From positions 73,309 to 137,308 of the forward strand of contig CAZXUI010000002.1 in NCBI GenBank assembly GCA_964643885.1: a stretch of 64,000 bases of DNA, read 5' to 3'. Within the stretch, counting starts at the first letter, position 1. Each line of letters opens with the position of its first letter. Of the stretch, positions 53,332 to 60,748 are shown piece after piece. This DNA is from CAADGL01 sp964643885 (GTDB taxonomy: Bacteria > Planctomycetota > Phycisphaerae > UBA1845 > Fen-1342). The notes below the pieces were generated by a model. It made no database searches, had not been told where the DNA came from, and saw only the letters and a program-made list of their open reading frames with translations. The position numbers and the translations under genes are program-made.

Positions 53332-54942
53332 TCAATAGATCCACCGCACGCGCCCAAGATCCGGCAGCAGCGTCGGACCGGACGACGTCAGCGGCAGGAA
53401 ACCCGGCCAATAGACGAGAAACGCACGCCCGATCATCTGGTCCGCCGGAACCGTGCCGACCGTGTATTTCCCACGCTCCAGCGCTGCGCGCAGATGCGGC
53501 CCGAGATCCTCCGCCGTCCAGAGCCGGCCGTCCAGGCTCGCCGGACTGTTGTCGCCCAGTACGAAATACTCGGCCGGCCCGAGCTTGATCGGCCGCCCCT
53601 CGACGCCGTTGCCGGGGATGTGAAAGCGCTCGCCCGTCGATGGCCGCTGCACCTCCATGCTTGCGGCGGTGTAGTGCACGTCGCGATCGACCTTCAGGTG
53701 GGAGATCGCGACGCGCGCGTCGGCCGCGATGATCCGGACCGGCGGCGGCTGAAGGTTCGCCCGCGTCGCCCGGGCCTGGTCGATCGAGACCGCGTACTGC
53801 TGCGCATCCGACTCCAGCACCGGCCGGCCGTCGACGGCGACCGTCACTTGATAGTCCGCATGACCCAGCGACAGGTGAACCGGCCGCGACATCGACGCCA
53901 CCTGCCCGCTGGCCCACGTCTCGCGCTGCCCCCCGTTGCGGTTTACGTGCTCGAGCGTCAGCCGGCCGTCTTGATGCAGACGCGCGAAGAACTGGTGAAA
54001 GTATTTGCCGATCGAGAGCTCGACGTAGCCGGCCGGCCCGTAGTCACCCGGCTCCACCGTGCAGGAGACGCGCACGTCGGTAACGACGCTCTCCGGCGGA
54101 CGCGGCCGCTGCGGCGTGTGGTAGGCGTTGTAGCCGTAGAAATCCGTTACGACCGCCGGCAGGACGCTGTCTCCCGGGTTCGTCACGAACTGAATCGACT
54201 GCGGTTCGGCCCCCAGTCCGTCGAAGCGGACGCGGCGCTGATCGAGATCCGCCCACTTCGACTCGCGCTCGAGCGCGATCCAGCGGGGATGATACTCGCG
54301 GATGGTTCCCTGCGGGTGCAATTGATAGCGGCTCGGCCGCGTCGGGCGGTAGTCGTGATCGTAGAAGTTGAACCAGAGGGCTTCCTGGCTGTGGCGCGTC
54401 TTGCGGGCGATCCGCTCGTCGACCCAGATATCGCCGTCGATGATCTCGATCGTTTCGCTGGGAAGCCCGATCAGGCGCTTGATGTAGTTCTCCGAGGGCT
54501 GGTTCGGGTTCTTGAAGACGACCACGTCCCAGCGCTGCGGCCGGAAGACGCCGCCGAAGTCATACGGCCAGCCGTGGACGACGATGCGGTCGCCGGCCTT
54601 TTGCGCGATGCGAATGCCTTCGGGAGCTCCGCGCTGGGTCGGCAGCTGCCAGCGGCAGTTCGGGCAGGTCACCTCCAGCGGGCCGCGCGGGTCGTGAAAA
54701 CCCACCTGGTACTCGTAGCCGCAATTCGGGCAGGTCACGTTTCCGTGCGCCCCGGCCAGCGTCTCGGCCATCGAGCCGGTCGGGATGATGAACAGCGGCA
54801 GAAAGAAATACTTGAGCAGCAGCAGCCAGACGAACAGGTCGACGAAGGAGGCGATCTGCGCCAGCAGCGGCTCGCGCGTCTGACCGCGGACCACGCGATT
54901 GGCCGATCCCACGTCCCGAGTCTTCGCCGCGTCCTGGTGCAA
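53332..54942 (-). CDS. lepB: Signal peptidase I, enlarged (upstream copy)
   Basis: A 536-residue paralogue of the next gene. Membrane anchor about 33-53, catalytic Ser57 in FIIPTGSMAETLAGAHGNV, zinc ribbon CPNCGYEY/CPNCRW between Ser and Lys, Lys155 in NYIKRLIGLPSE, a long beta-rich insertion, then YFVLGDNSPASLDGR. TTG 54942 is taken as start, with GGAAG upstream; GTG eleven codons in is an alternative. Both copies keep the Ser/Lys dyad, so both should be active. The insertions differ, which suggests different substrate ranges. Confidence 0.92.
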   Translation of the reverse strand: MHQDAAKTRDVGSANRVVRGQTREPLLAQIASFVDLFVWLLLLKYFFLPLFIIPTGSMAETLAGAHGNVTCPNCGYEYQVGFHDPRGPLEVTCPNCRWQLPTQRGAPEGIRIAQKAGDRIVVHGWPYDFGGVFRPQRWDVVVFKNPNQPSENYIKRLIGLPSETIEIIDGDIWVDERIARKTRHSQEALWFNFYDHDYRPTRPSRYQLHPQGTIREYHPRWIALERESKWADLDQRRVRFDGLGAEPQSIQFVTNPGDSVLPAVVTDFYGYNAYHTPQRPRPPESVVTDVRVSCTVEPGDYGPAGYVELSIGKYFHQFFARLHQDGRLTLEHVNRNGGQRETWASGQVASMSRPVHLSLGHADYQVTVAVDGRPVLESDAQQYAVSIDQARATRANLQPPPVRIIAADARVAISHLKVDRDVHYTAASMEVQRPSTGERFHIPGNGVEGRPIKLGPAEYFVLGDNSPASLDGRLWTAEDLGPHLRAALERGKYTVGTVPADQMIGRAFLVYWPGFLPLTSSGPTLLPDLGRVRWIY

Positions 54943-55170
54943 TGCATCGCTTCCCGGCCCGAGGCCCGAACGATTTCGCGTATCGGGCCGCTAGCGTAGG
55001 ACTCCCGCCCCGATCGGTCAACGTGCGCCCTCGCCGCGAGGCGGCGAGGCCGCCAGCCGAGGCCGTTCGCTTGCCCCGCGACGCGGTGCGGCCTAGCATC
55101 CAATACTGCTGGCAGGCGTGGGGCGTTCGTCCGCTCCGGCGGCCCGGCCGCGGCGAGAGTGAGGTGATCC

Positions 55171-55308
55171 GTGCGCTGCAAACTGGATCGAATGGCTAAG
55201 CTGGGGCTGCTGGCCGGCTCTACGCTGTGGGCGAGCGGCTGCGACGTGGCCGAGCAGGTCTTCGACACGATCTTCTTCGCCTTCAACATCGTCGACGTGT
55301 GGGTGTAG
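55171..55308 (+). CDS. Very small lipoprotein (45 aa)
   Basis: Starting at GTG 55171, after GAGAGTGAGG, the frame encodes 45 residues: MRCKLDRMAKLGLLAGST, then LWASGC as lipobox, and a mature peptide DVAEQVFDTIFFAFNIVDVW-V after the Cys. After lipidation only about 23 residues would remain, largely hydrophobic and acidic. It lies 53 bases before the EVE gene on the same strand. I recall similar mini-lipoproteins in Phycisphaerae but cannot confirm; function unknown. Confidence 0.6.
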   Translation: MRCKLDRMAKLGLLAGSTLWASGCDVAEQVFDTIFFAFNIVDVWV

Positions 55309-55360
55309 GCGGGGCGGACCCGACAGCCCAATCATTTCAGCGGCGCGGACGGCGGCAACG

Positions 55361-55888
55361 ATGGCGGGCTGGCTCGTCAAGAGCGATCCGGACGAATACT
55401 CCGCGGCCGACCTGGAGCGCGACGGCACGACGCTCTGGGACGGCGTCCGCAACCCGGCGGCCCAGCAGCACATGCGGGCGATGAAAGCCGGCGATCCGCT
55501 GCTCCTCTATCACACGGGTAATGAGAAGGCCGTCGTCGCGACCGGGAAGGTCGCCGCGGCACCGCAGCCCGATTCCGGCGACCCGGGCGGCAAGGCGGTC
55601 GCCGTGCGGCTCGCCTTTGACGCGTGGCTCGAGCACCCTGTACCGCTGGCGGCGATCAGGAACGAGCCGAGCCTGGCGGAGTTCGACCTGGTGCGCATCA
55701 GCCGGCTCTCGGTCATGCCGGTGAGCTCGGCGCACTGGAAGATCATCCTGAGGCTAGCCGAGCAGGGCGCCGCGGACCGCGGCTCAACATGTCGCAGAAC
55801 CGCCCGGGCGAAGGCCGGCCGCACGAAGGCTGCCCGCACGAAGGCTGCCCGCACGAAGGCTGCCCGCACGAAGTCTGGCCGCTCGTGA
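55361..55888 (+). CDS. EVE-domain protein with basic repeat tail
   Basis: EVE domains (PUA-like) bind modified bases in DNA or RNA. Residues 1-140 fit: MAGWLVKSDPDEYSAADLER, TLWDGVRNPAAQQHMRAMK, DPLLLYHTGNEKAVVA and later LAEFDLVRISRLSVMPVS. Stand-alone EVE proteins end there; this one has a tail with four RTKAA-type repeats encoded by a 15-bp tandem repeat (55821-55880), giving a basic, probably disordered end that may add nucleic-acid affinity. The TGA overlaps the next gene's GTG. Confidence 0.9.
   Translation: MAGWLVKSDPDEYSAADLERDGTTLWDGVRNPAAQQHMRAMKAGDPLLLYHTGNEKAVVATGKVAAAPQPDSGDPGGKAVAVRLAFDAWLEHPVPLAAIRNEPSLAEFDLVRISRLSVMPVSSAHWKIILRLAEQGAADRGSTCRRTARAKAGRTKAARTKAARTKAARTKSGRS
55821..55880. 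repeat. 15-bp tandem repeat at EVE gene 3' end
   Basis: Four copies (last one imperfect) of GCACGAAGGCTGCCC. The period is a multiple of three, so copy-number change keeps both overlapping frames open. Confidence 0.85.
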
Positions 55889-56766
55889 ACCTGCCGCCGC
55901 TCGTTCTCCGCCGACTGCTCGATCCGCGCCCGGCCGAGCGTGCCGCCGCCCGACCGATCCGCGACGCCGTCAACATTCCGATCGACGAACTTCCGGCGCG
56001 GCTGCACGAACTGCCGCCCCGCGATCGCACGATCCTCGTCGCGGGCGAGGCGGCGCTGGTGGAGCGGACGATCGCTCTGCTGCGCGAGCGCGGCCGCGAC
56101 GCCCGGGCAGCCGCATCGTACGAATTCGGACCGCCATCTGCGCAAGACCCCGCCGCGGGTGCGGCCGCCGGCGCCGGGGATTCGATCGGCCGCCTGTGGG
56201 AGCCGAGCCCCTTCCTCGCGGCCGTCCTGCCACGGCTTGCGGCCGAGCCGCCCGCGTCTCGCGGCGATGATCCGAAAAGCAGTCCACCGCTCAGTCACAG
56301 CCCGGCGCGGGCACTCGACCTGGCCTGCGGCAGCGGGCGCGACGCCGTTTTCCTCGCGGCCGCCGGGTGGGAGACGACCGGGGTCGACGTACTGCCGGAC
56401 GCCCTTGACCGCGCCCGCGACCTGGCCCGCCGGTATCTGCCGGGCGCGGAGATCGAGTGGGAACTTCGCGACGTGATCGCCGATCCACCGCGCTGGAGCG
56501 GCCGCTTCGACCTGATCTGCGTGGCGCGCTTCCTGCACCGGCCGCTGATTCCCGCGCTGGCCGACTGGCTCGCGCCGGGCGGCCATGTGATCTACGAGAC
56601 CTTCACGGTCGAGCACCGGGCCCGCTTCGGCAAGCCATCGAGCGATGCGCACGTGCTGCTGAGCGGCGAACTGCCGCAGCTCTTCGCGGGCTGGCAGGTG
56701 CTCGATTTCTCGGAAGGCTGGCTCAGGGGCGCGCACATGGCGCGCCTCCTCGCGCGCAAGAGTTGA
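55885..56766 (+). CDS. Rhodanese-like and SAM methyltransferase fusion
   Basis: A 293-residue protein if GTG 55885 is used (overlapping the EVE stop as GTGA). The first 80 residues read as a rhodanese fold (ARPIRDAVNIPIDELPARL and RDRTILVAGEAALVERTIAL), but where an active rhodanese has Cys this one has Gly/Glu, so it is probably inactive. The rest is a class I methyltransferase, motif I LDLACGSGRDAVFLAAAGW, resembling TehB-like enzymes. An in-frame ATG at 55789 would add a Cys-Pro-His-Glu-Gly repeat encoded by the tandem repeat; I consider it less likely. Substrate unknown. Confidence 0.8.
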   Translation: MNLPPLVLRRLLDPRPAERAAARPIRDAVNIPIDELPARLHELPPRDRTILVAGEAALVERTIALLRERGRDARAAASYEFGPPSAQDPAAGAAAGAGDSIGRLWEPSPFLAAVLPRLAAEPPASRGDDPKSSPPLSHSPARALDLACGSGRDAVFLAAAGWETTGVDVLPDALDRARDLARRYLPGAEIEWELRDVIADPPRWSGRFDLICVARFLHRPLIPALADWLAPGGHVIYETFTVEHRARFGKPSSDAHVLLSGELPQLFAGWQVLDFSEGWLRGAHMARLLARKS

Positions 56767-56787
56767 CCCCCCGTCTCCTGACGGGTG

Positions 56788-56816
56788 GCATGCTTTCGCC
56801 GCAGGCGTGAGCACGC
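56788..56816. repeat. GCATGC hairpin repeat, copy 4
   Basis: GCATGCTT with GAGCACGC around CGCC-GCA-GGCG; the outer stem is kept with wobble or mismatched pairs. It lies 22 bases after the methyltransferase stop. Confidence 0.75.
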
Positions 56817-56968
56817 CCGCACTCGAGGCTGAAGCATGCCGGTCGTTGACGAAAAGGGGGCAAGACAGTTCGTGAAGTCAGCCGCAGTCGCCGGAGTCGG
56901 GCGCCATTCATACCCGCGTAACGCCCGCGTTGAGCGAGAAGCTCGGGCGAGACGCTCGCCCGATTTGC

Positions 56969-58072
56969 TCAGAGTGCAATCGTGCAGCGGCGCGTGAAAC
57001 TCTCGCGCTCGGCCGCGAGCAGGCGGAGAACGTCGACGCACTCCGCGACGGTGACAGGCAGATTCGGACCGGCCGCAGCGCTTGAGCGGGACGGCGGGCA
57101 GGATGCCTGCCCCACCCCAGTGGTTGTCTGCCGCACTCCAGGCTCGGTCCACTGCGAGATCGCCGCGACCAGATGCCGGACCTGGTGGTCGTAACCCGTC
57201 AGCGGCGAAAGCGGCACCGGTGTGGGGGCCCCGTCGCGAACGAGCAATAGTTGCGGCTCACGGCCCAGATCGAAGTCGGCCGTCGCCAGCTCGAAGACAA
57301 CCACATAGCGCATGCGAAAGGTCCAGCCGGGCGAATGGTCCCAGCCGCCCTCGGCCACGACGTGCGGCGGGCCGGATTCGAAGTGATAGAGCGTGGTCAG
57401 GTGGTCGCGCGTGCCGCTGCTGCTGACGGCCGCGGGCCGCCCGAAGCACCACGAGACAAAGTCGGCATCGTGAATGTGCAGGTCGATCAGCGCGGCGCCG
57501 CTGCGCTCGGCATCGCGATAGAACTGCGTGCCCCAGGCCGGCGGGCTGGCCAGCCGCTGAAAGACGGCGCTGCGGACGCGACCGAAGCGGCCGTCGTCGA
57601 CGCACTGCTTGAGCCAGGCCCAGGCCGGCCAGAAGCGCATGCACATGGCGGGCATGCAGAGCGTGCGCGCGGCGCCGGCCGCGTCGAGCAGAGGCGCGAC
57701 CAGCTCGGCCTGCGTGGCCAGGGGCTTTTCGACCAGCACATGCTTGCCGGCCCGCAGCGCGCGGACGGCCAGATCAACGTGCGTGTCGGTATAAGTGCAG
57801 ATGCTGACAAGCTGCACCTGCGGATCGGCCAGCAGCTCGTCGGCCTCGCGATAGCAGCGAATGGCGGACAGGTCCGCGGCGCGATCGGCCGCGGCAAGTT
57901 CGGGATTGCCGCTCGGCGCGGCCGCATCGAGCGCGACGCCCGTGCGATCGGCGACGGCGACGACGCGGCAGGGCAGGCCGTCGCGCTGGGCGGCCGTGTA
58001 GGCCGCCAGATGGGTGCGGCCCATGAAGCCCAGTCCGATGATGCCGACGCCGATGGGTTGCGGTGCGGTCAT
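56969..58072 (-). CDS. Gfo/Idh/MocA-family oxidoreductase
   Basis: A 367-residue NAD(P)-dependent sugar dehydrogenase: Rossmann GVGIIGLGFMGRTHLAAY, EKPLATQAELVAPL (the conserved EKP), then a C-terminal beta domain with GAALIDLHIHDADFVSWCFG, whose D-x-x-x-H pattern is typical of the active site. Near the C terminus, TTTGVGQASCPPSRSSAAAG is unlike the family and coincides with a GGCAGG palindrome (57096-57112), apparently an in-frame repeat insertion. ATG 58072 follows AAAGGGA. It is the last gene of a minus-strand trio; substrate unknown. Confidence 0.92.
   Translation of the reverse strand: MTAPQPIGVGIIGLGFMGRTHLAAYTAAQRDGLPCRVVAVADRTGVALDAAAPSGNPELAAADRAADLSAIRCYREADELLADPQVQLVSICTYTDTHVDLAVRALRAGKHVLVEKPLATQAELVAPLLDAAGAARTLCMPAMCMRFWPAWAWLKQCVDDGRFGRVRSAVFQRLASPPAWGTQFYRDAERSGAALIDLHIHDADFVSWCFGRPAAVSSSGTRDHLTTLYHFESGPPHVVAEGGWDHSPGWTFRMRYVVVFELATADFDLGREPQLLLVRDGAPTPVPLSPLTGYDHQVRHLVAAISQWTEPGVRQTTTGVGQASCPPSRSSAAAGPNLPVTVAECVDVLRLLAAERESFTRRCTIAL
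57096..57112. repeat. GGGCAGG-GCCTGCCC palindrome inside oxidoreductase gene
   Basis: Perfect 7-bp inverted repeat with a two-base centre, followed by CCAC, as in the spacer palindrome at 50234-50257. It lies within codons unique to this copy of the oxidoreductase. Confidence 0.7.
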
Positions 58073-58093
58073 GTGGCTCCCTTTGGCGTGATG

Positions 58094-58945
58094 TTACATG
58101 AGGCGGCGGGCGAGATCGCGGGCGGCGGCGACATCGTCGAGGCGGCGGTGGCCGGATTCGCGCTCGATGATCAGATCCGGGCGGGCGCCCGTTTCGTGCA
58201 ACACGCGGAAGAAGGCCGGCCAGTCGACGGCCCCGCTTGCTGCGGCGACTTCCTGTCCCCACGTGCCGGGCTGGGCGGTCGGCAGCGCGTCCTTGATGTG
58301 CACCTGGAGCACGCGGCCGATCAGCGTGCGCAGCGCCGCGACCGGCTCGCCCTTGGCATAGAGAATCATGTTGGCGGGGTCGAAGTTCACGCCGACCGCT
58401 GGACGATCGAGTGCTTCGAGGAATTCCAGGAGGATGGCGGCCGATTCCTGCCCGGTCTCGAAGGCGACACGCACGCCGGCGGCGGCGAACGCATCGGCGA
58501 CGGCGCGGAGCCGCTCGAGCATGACCGGGTGAAGCGGGTCGGCCGGCTCCTCGGGCATGAAGCCGGCGTGAAAGGTGACGAGCCGCAGGCCGTGGCGGGC
58601 GGCGAGTGCGGCGTTCTCGCGGGCGGCGGCGAGGTTCGCCGGCCAGTGCTCGTCGGAGCGGACGCCGCCGGTGCGGCGAATGGTCTCGAGCGTCGTGTAG
58701 TCCTCGCCGGCCATCGCCATCATCCCGCTACGGACGGTGATGCCGGCATCGCGCAGAAGCTGGAACGTACGCGCCTCGTCCCAGCGGCCGGTGCGGATCG
58801 GGTCGAGCCCGAGCTGAATGGCACTCAGGCCGGTTCGCTGAACGGCGGCGACGAGCTCTTCGGGTGATTCAGGCCGCAGCGACCAGGAGCAGACACCGAT
58901 GACCTGGTCTGCATGGATGGGCTCGCTGAGTAGCGGGCGGGTCAT
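58094..58945 (-). CDS. Xylose-isomerase-like sugar isomerase/epimerase
   Basis: A 283-residue TIM-barrel protein of the AP-endonuclease 2/xylose isomerase family: VIGVCSWSLRPESPEEL, LVTFHAGFMPEEP, VAFETGQESAAILLEFL, VGVNFDPANMILYAKG, VLQVHIKDALP and IIERESGHR. The metal-ligand Glu, Asp and His positions appear filled. Its ATG overlaps the upstream gene's stop (ATGA), and the Gfo/Idh/MocA gene follows 22 bases later; the pair is common in sugar or inositol breakdown. Substrate unknown. Confidence 0.9.
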   Translation of the reverse strand: MTRPLLSEPIHADQVIGVCSWSLRPESPEELVAAVQRTGLSAIQLGLDPIRTGRWDEARTFQLLRDAGITVRSGMMAMAGEDYTTLETIRRTGGVRSDEHWPANLAAARENAALAARHGLRLVTFHAGFMPEEPADPLHPVMLERLRAVADAFAAAGVRVAFETGQESAAILLEFLEALDRPAVGVNFDPANMILYAKGEPVAALRTLIGRVLQVHIKDALPTAQPGTWGQEVAAASGAVDWPAFFRVLHETGARPDLIIERESGHRRLDDVAAARDLARRLM

Positions 58946-60567
58946 GGTGACTCTCCGTTGGCCGGCACGGGGAAAACCTGGAGGATCGGCCGGGCCGCGA
59001 AAAGTTCAGCGTCGCCATCGGCGCGGTCCTGAATGACGAGCGGATTGTCCAGCCAGGCGTCGAGCGCGGCGGGGTCGGTCGACTGCAACGCGGGGAGTCT
59101 GATTTCGCCCGCGTCGAGCTTGAGCGTCAGCCCGCCGCAGGCGAGCAGCCGGCCGGCGGCGTCGCGGCACCATTCCTTGCGGCCGAAGAGGAGCGAGTCG
59201 CGGGCGGCGGCGAGGTCGGCGTTGTCGCTCTGCTGCGATGCGACCCGCAGAAGCATCTTCCACTCGTCGACGGTCGGCAGGCGGAGGACGCCGGTTGCCA
59301 GCGATTCAGCCAGCTCGGGCGTCTCGGCCGGCCGCTCGGCCGCGGCGAAGTAGAGCACGCGCCAGGGCTCGTCCGCAGTAGTCGGCGGGTCGCTGAAGAG
59401 CAGGTAGGTGTTTCCGGCGTGCCGGGCAGAAGGCGGATAGGCGGCATCGCCGGCGGCTTCGAGCGCGAAGCGGGCGGCGGCGTCTTTCCAGCGCGGCGGG
59501 AGGCGCCGCGCCAGCAGCGTTTCTACGCGGCGGCGCGCGGGCTCGAGGTCCGCCGCGGCTTGCGGCGCGGCCGCGGCGAGTGTGTCCAGCAGTGAGAGGG
59601 CACGGTCGACCGCGTCGTGGGCGGCGTCGAGCTGGGCGAGCTCGCCGGCAGCCGCAGTCTGCTCGGCCGCCCGTAGCTCGCCGTCGATCTGAGCCAGAAC
59701 CGTGGTACGAATGTGAGCAATCGCAGCAGCGAGCTTCGTCGCGCTTTCGGCATCGGGCTCCAGGAGGCCACCGGCGAGCTTCAGCGTCAGGCGGAGCTCC
59801 AGCGGCGCGGATTCCTCCGGCAGCGCGTCGGTCTTGAGATGGACGCGCACCGGGACATGGAGCGTCGCACTCGACTCGGTCCGGTCAGCAAGTTCATAGG
59901 GACCGAGGATGACACGTGCGGGACGTGCGTCGGCGAAGGCGCCGAGCAGCGCGGCCGCCGTCTGCTGAGTCTCGCCTTCGCCGAAGAATCGCGGCCACGT
60001 ATCGGGGGCGAGCAGCGCGGCGGCATTGATGAAGGTCGGCCCGACGTGCGAGAGCATCGGCTCGGCCTGCCGGATCAACTCGTGCGGGTCGCGCGGCTTC
60101 GGCGGCGGCGCTGGCTGAGAGGCGGGCAGCGGTGCGGCGATCTGGATCGCGGCCTGCCGGCCGGCGTAGCGGACGAGGATCCACGCCGGACCGTCAGCGG
60201 TCCGTTCCACGAGGCCGTCGTTGTCGATGCGGACCGAGCCGGCCGGAAAGGCAAGCCATTGAATGCCGCTGGTGACCGGCCGGCCGGCCGGGTCGTTTTC
60301 GCGATAGGCGGTGACGACCAGGCGGCGAACCGTGGGGTCGCCCGGGCGGATGAGTCCGGGCGGCTCGAGGCGTACCGAAATCCGGGCGATGTCGGCCGGG
60401 GCGGAGGCGGCCGGCTGGGCCGGCGCCGGCGAGGACACAGCAAGCACGCCAAGGAGCACCGCCACCGCCGCAGAACGCCCTGCGGACCGCCGCGCTTCGG
60501 AGCCCGCGCACCGCGACCCGCGTGCGGCCGGCCGCGTCGGCGCTGCAACGTGCTGTGAACGAGGCAT
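58942..60567 (-). CDS. Large exported protein of unknown function
   Basis: A 541-residue protein with an Arg-rich N terminus and a hydrophobic segment (SAAVAVLLGVLAVSSPAPAQ) that looks like a signal peptide with a long n-region. It opens after cleavage with RISVRLEPPGLIRPGDPTVR, a beta domain, then a helical Ala-rich middle and a domain with LPTVDEWKMLLRVASQQSDN, which recalls formylglycine-enzyme-like text but lacks its other motifs. ATG 60567 follows GGGAG. It heads the trio with the isomerase and oxidoreductase genes, so it may act on an extracellular sugar; that is inference. Confidence 0.65.
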   Translation of the reverse strand: MPRSQHVAAPTRPAARGSRCAGSEARRSAGRSAAVAVLLGVLAVSSPAPAQPAASAPADIARISVRLEPPGLIRPGDPTVRRLVVTAYRENDPAGRPVTSGIQWLAFPAGSVRIDNDGLVERTADGPAWILVRYAGRQAAIQIAAPLPASQPAPPPKPRDPHELIRQAEPMLSHVGPTFINAAALLAPDTWPRFFGEGETQQTAAALLGAFADARPARVILGPYELADRTESSATLHVPVRVHLKTDALPEESAPLELRLTLKLAGGLLEPDAESATKLAAAIAHIRTTVLAQIDGELRAAEQTAAAGELAQLDAAHDAVDRALSLLDTLAAAAPQAAADLEPARRRVETLLARRLPPRWKDAAARFALEAAGDAAYPPSARHAGNTYLLFSDPPTTADEPWRVLYFAAAERPAETPELAESLATGVLRLPTVDEWKMLLRVASQQSDNADLAAARDSLLFGRKEWCRDAAGRLLACGGLTLKLDAGEIRLPALQSTDPAALDAWLDNPLVIQDRADGDAELFAARPILQVFPVPANGESP

Positions 60568-60748
60568 CTGTGCTCCCGCGATGCGAGCAGATTCGCCGTG
60601 CAAACCGCACTAGAACGCGGCTGTGAGGCGGCGTCAACCTCGCCCGGCCGGCGCTGCACGCGAGGCGCGGCCTGGCCGCGCGCTTGACGCCGCGCCGTGC
60701 GCGGGCCTATACGTCGGGCTTGTTCTGAATCCCCCTGGAGCCCGCCGG

